Below, piece by piece: positions 4,791 to 5,304 of a DNA stretch of 5,304 nucleotides. Origin of the DNA: Subdoligranulum variabile. Lineage in GTDB: Bacteria; Bacillota; Clostridia; Oscillospirales; Ruminococcaceae. Every line of letters starts with the position of its first letter. The first letter of the stretch is position 1. The stretch is from positions 8,294 through 13,597 of the forward strand of contig QAKI01000009.1 of assembly GCA_003343905.1 (NCBI GenBank), read 5' to 3'. The notes beneath the pieces are model-generated. The model searched no databases. It was not told the DNA's origin and worked only from the letters and a program-made list of their open reading frames with translations. A program made the position numbers and the translations under genes.

Positions 4791-4829
4791 TCTATCATTA
4801 TTATGGCGATGTGGCAAGAGGGAAAGCTT

Positions 4830-5060
4830 ATGGAAGGGCATAAAGCTCCGCGAGAGCGCGGAAATGATTCGCCGCTTGCGCGGGCACGGATGGCGGCAGG
4901 CATGACACAAGGGCAACTGGCCTCTGCATTGGGATGCAGTCAGAAGGATGTGAGCAGATGGGAACGAGGCGTTCATTCACCGCGCGTCGATGTGCTTATT
5001 AAGATGGCGGATGTGCTTGGATGCCGAATTGATGATCTTATAGATAGAAGCCGGGGATGA
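4830..5060 (+). CDS. XRE-family (Cro/CI-type) DNA-binding protein
   Basis: A 76-residue protein consisting almost entirely of a helix-turn-helix domain of the Cro/CI (XRE) type. Residues 24-70 carry the hallmarks: LARARMAAGMTQGQLASALG (helices 1-2), CSQKDVSRWERG (recognition helix with the conserved S-x-W-E-x-G), and SPRVDVLIKMADVLGCRIDDL (helices 4-5). It has no cleavage or oligomerisation domain, so it is a small repressor or Cro-like regulator. ATG 4830 has AGAGG (4818-4822) seven bases upstream; in-frame ATGs at 4803 and 4809 lack a clear ribosome site. No separate promoter is obvious, so it probably depends on read-through from 4493-4521. Near the attachment end, it may regulate lysogeny or its own cassette. 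Confidence 0.9.
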   Translation: MEGHKAPRERGNDSPLARARMAAGMTQGQLASALGCSQKDVSRWERGVHSPRVDVLIKMADVLGCRIDDLIDRSRG

Positions 5061-5073
5061 ACCGGCTTTTTTC
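5048..5073 (+). terminator. intrinsic terminator after the XRE regulator
   Basis: AAGCCGG (5048-5054) pairs with CCGGCTT (5062-5068) around a 7-base loop that includes the stop codon. The T-rich tract carries on to 5084, interrupted only by two C. Confidence 0.88.
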
Positions 5074-5080
5074 TTTTTCT

Positions 5081-5103
5081 TTTTGACTACCGTTTTGACT
5101 ACC
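5081..5103 (+). repeat. tandem 11-base direct repeat, candidate integrase arm sites
   Basis: TTTTGACTACC occurs at 5081-5091 and again at 5093-5103, separated by one base (period 12). A partial inverted copy, AGTCAAA, lies at 5120-5126. Closely spaced short repeats next to an attachment site are typical of arm-type sites bound by the N-terminal domain of tyrosine integrases. The repeat is seen directly; its role is inferred from position between the last phage gene and the tRNA. Confidence 0.6.
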
Positions 5104-5219
5104 ACAAAAATCCGAAACGAGTCAAAGAACGCCGTAAAAAGCGCATTTTGCCAAAGGATTTTTTTGAGCGATTCAGAAGAAGATACGGAAAGATAAGAAA
5201 AAATGTAGATAATACAAAG
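5104..5219. other. AT-rich non-coding phage end
   Basis: This stretch between the regulator's terminator region and the tRNA terminator contains no gene with a ribosome site on either strand. It is AT-rich, with several A and T runs (for example 5159-5165 and 5198-5203), unlike the GC-richer coding part. Such composition suits bendable DNA at an attachment site, but nothing more specific can be claimed. Confidence 0.5.
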
Positions 5220-5258
5220 AAAAACCCTCAACGGCGCGAAGCTCGTCAAGGGGTTTTT
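5220..5258 (-). terminator. terminator of the tRNA-Arg gene
   Basis: Read on the minus strand, it follows the tRNA CCA end directly. CTTGACG pairs with CGTTGAG (two wobble pairs), extended by flanking C-G pairs, and the stem is followed by TTTTTC. The wobble pairs become C-A mismatches on the plus strand, so the hairpin is stronger in the tRNA direction. A-runs upstream and T-runs downstream may still let it act in both directions. Confidence 0.78.
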
Positions 5259-5259
5259 G

Positions 5260-5304
5260 TGGTGCACCCAACAGGATTCGAACCTGTGGCCTTTTGATTC
5301 GTAG
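5260..5304 (-). tRNA. tRNA-Arg(ACG), 3' part, cut by window end
   Basis: The minus strand read from 5304 begins with the anticodon loop CTACGAA (anticodon ACG). It continues with the 3' anticodon stem TCAAA, a five-base variable loop AGGCC, the T arm (ACAGG, TTCGAAT, CCTGT), the 3' acceptor strand TGGGTGC, discriminator A and an encoded CCA at 5262-5260. The 45 bases correspond to tRNA positions 32-76. The 5' part, needed to confirm acceptor and D-arm pairing, is outside the window. It is probably a host gene that serves as the phage attachment site. Confidence 0.93.
5260..5304. other. candidate attachment site (attL/attR) within the tRNA-Arg 3' end
   Basis: Phages that use tyrosine integrases often recombine in the 3' half of a tRNA gene and restore it with a phage-borne copy. 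Here phage lysis and regulator genes end close to a tRNA 3' end, with tandem short repeats between them. The core sequence cannot be placed, because the second copy and the integrase lie outside the window. Confidence 0.45.

Noticed and set aside
5104..5219. Possible CRISPR or other repeat array in the AT-rich end
   Set aside because: Apart from the two 11-base copies at 5081-5103 there is no regularly spaced repeat, only simple A and T runs.

Overview
The window reads as the right end of a temperate (pro)phage of a Gram-positive, probably clostridial gut-type bacterium. Every larger gene is on the + strand behind a strong Shine-Dalgarno site. The gene set is typical of Firmicutes tailed phages: a tail-type variable protein, an XkdX-family protein, an NlpC/P60-SH3 endolysin and an LLH-type holin. 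The window ends in the 3' half of a tRNA-Arg(ACG) gene on the opposite strand, a classic integration site.

Bases 1-2062 hold the most interesting part, a diversity-generating retroelement (DGR). The 3' end of its target gene (2-130) carries the variable repeat (VR). About 280 bases further on lies the template repeat (TR, 372-461), followed by a reverse transcriptase gene (695-2062). VR and TR align without gaps over 90 bases with 14 differences. All 14 fall on TR adenines (14 of 19 adenines changed, 0 of 71 other bases), which is the signature of adenine-specific mutagenic retrohoming. A GC-rich hairpin follows the target stop codon, a near-consensus promoter (166-194) precedes the TR, and a chain of small hairpins, several with GNRA-type loops, surrounds the TR. 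The reverse transcriptase has YMDN where the active site normally reads YxDD, and IGxxxSC where DGR enzymes normally read IGxxxSQ. No Avd-like accessory gene is visible.

Bases 2019-4456 are a tightly packed tail-to-lysis run: an acidic 117-residue protein overlapping the RT gene, an XkdX-family protein, an intrinsic terminator, a 30-residue membrane peptide, the endolysin, two small membrane proteins, the holin and a strong terminator. Gene overlaps and short gaps suggest translational coupling.

Bases 4457-5078 form a separate small unit with its own consensus promoter, a 48-residue protein of unknown function and an XRE-type DNA-binding protein, bounded by terminators. It resembles a phage 'moron' or lysogeny cassette.

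Bases 5079-5304 have no gene until the tRNA. They contain a tandem 11-base direct repeat, which I read as candidate integrase arm sites, an AT-rich stretch, the tRNA terminator and the partial tRNA. This fits an attachment-site end of an integrated phage; the integrase would be at the other end, outside the window.
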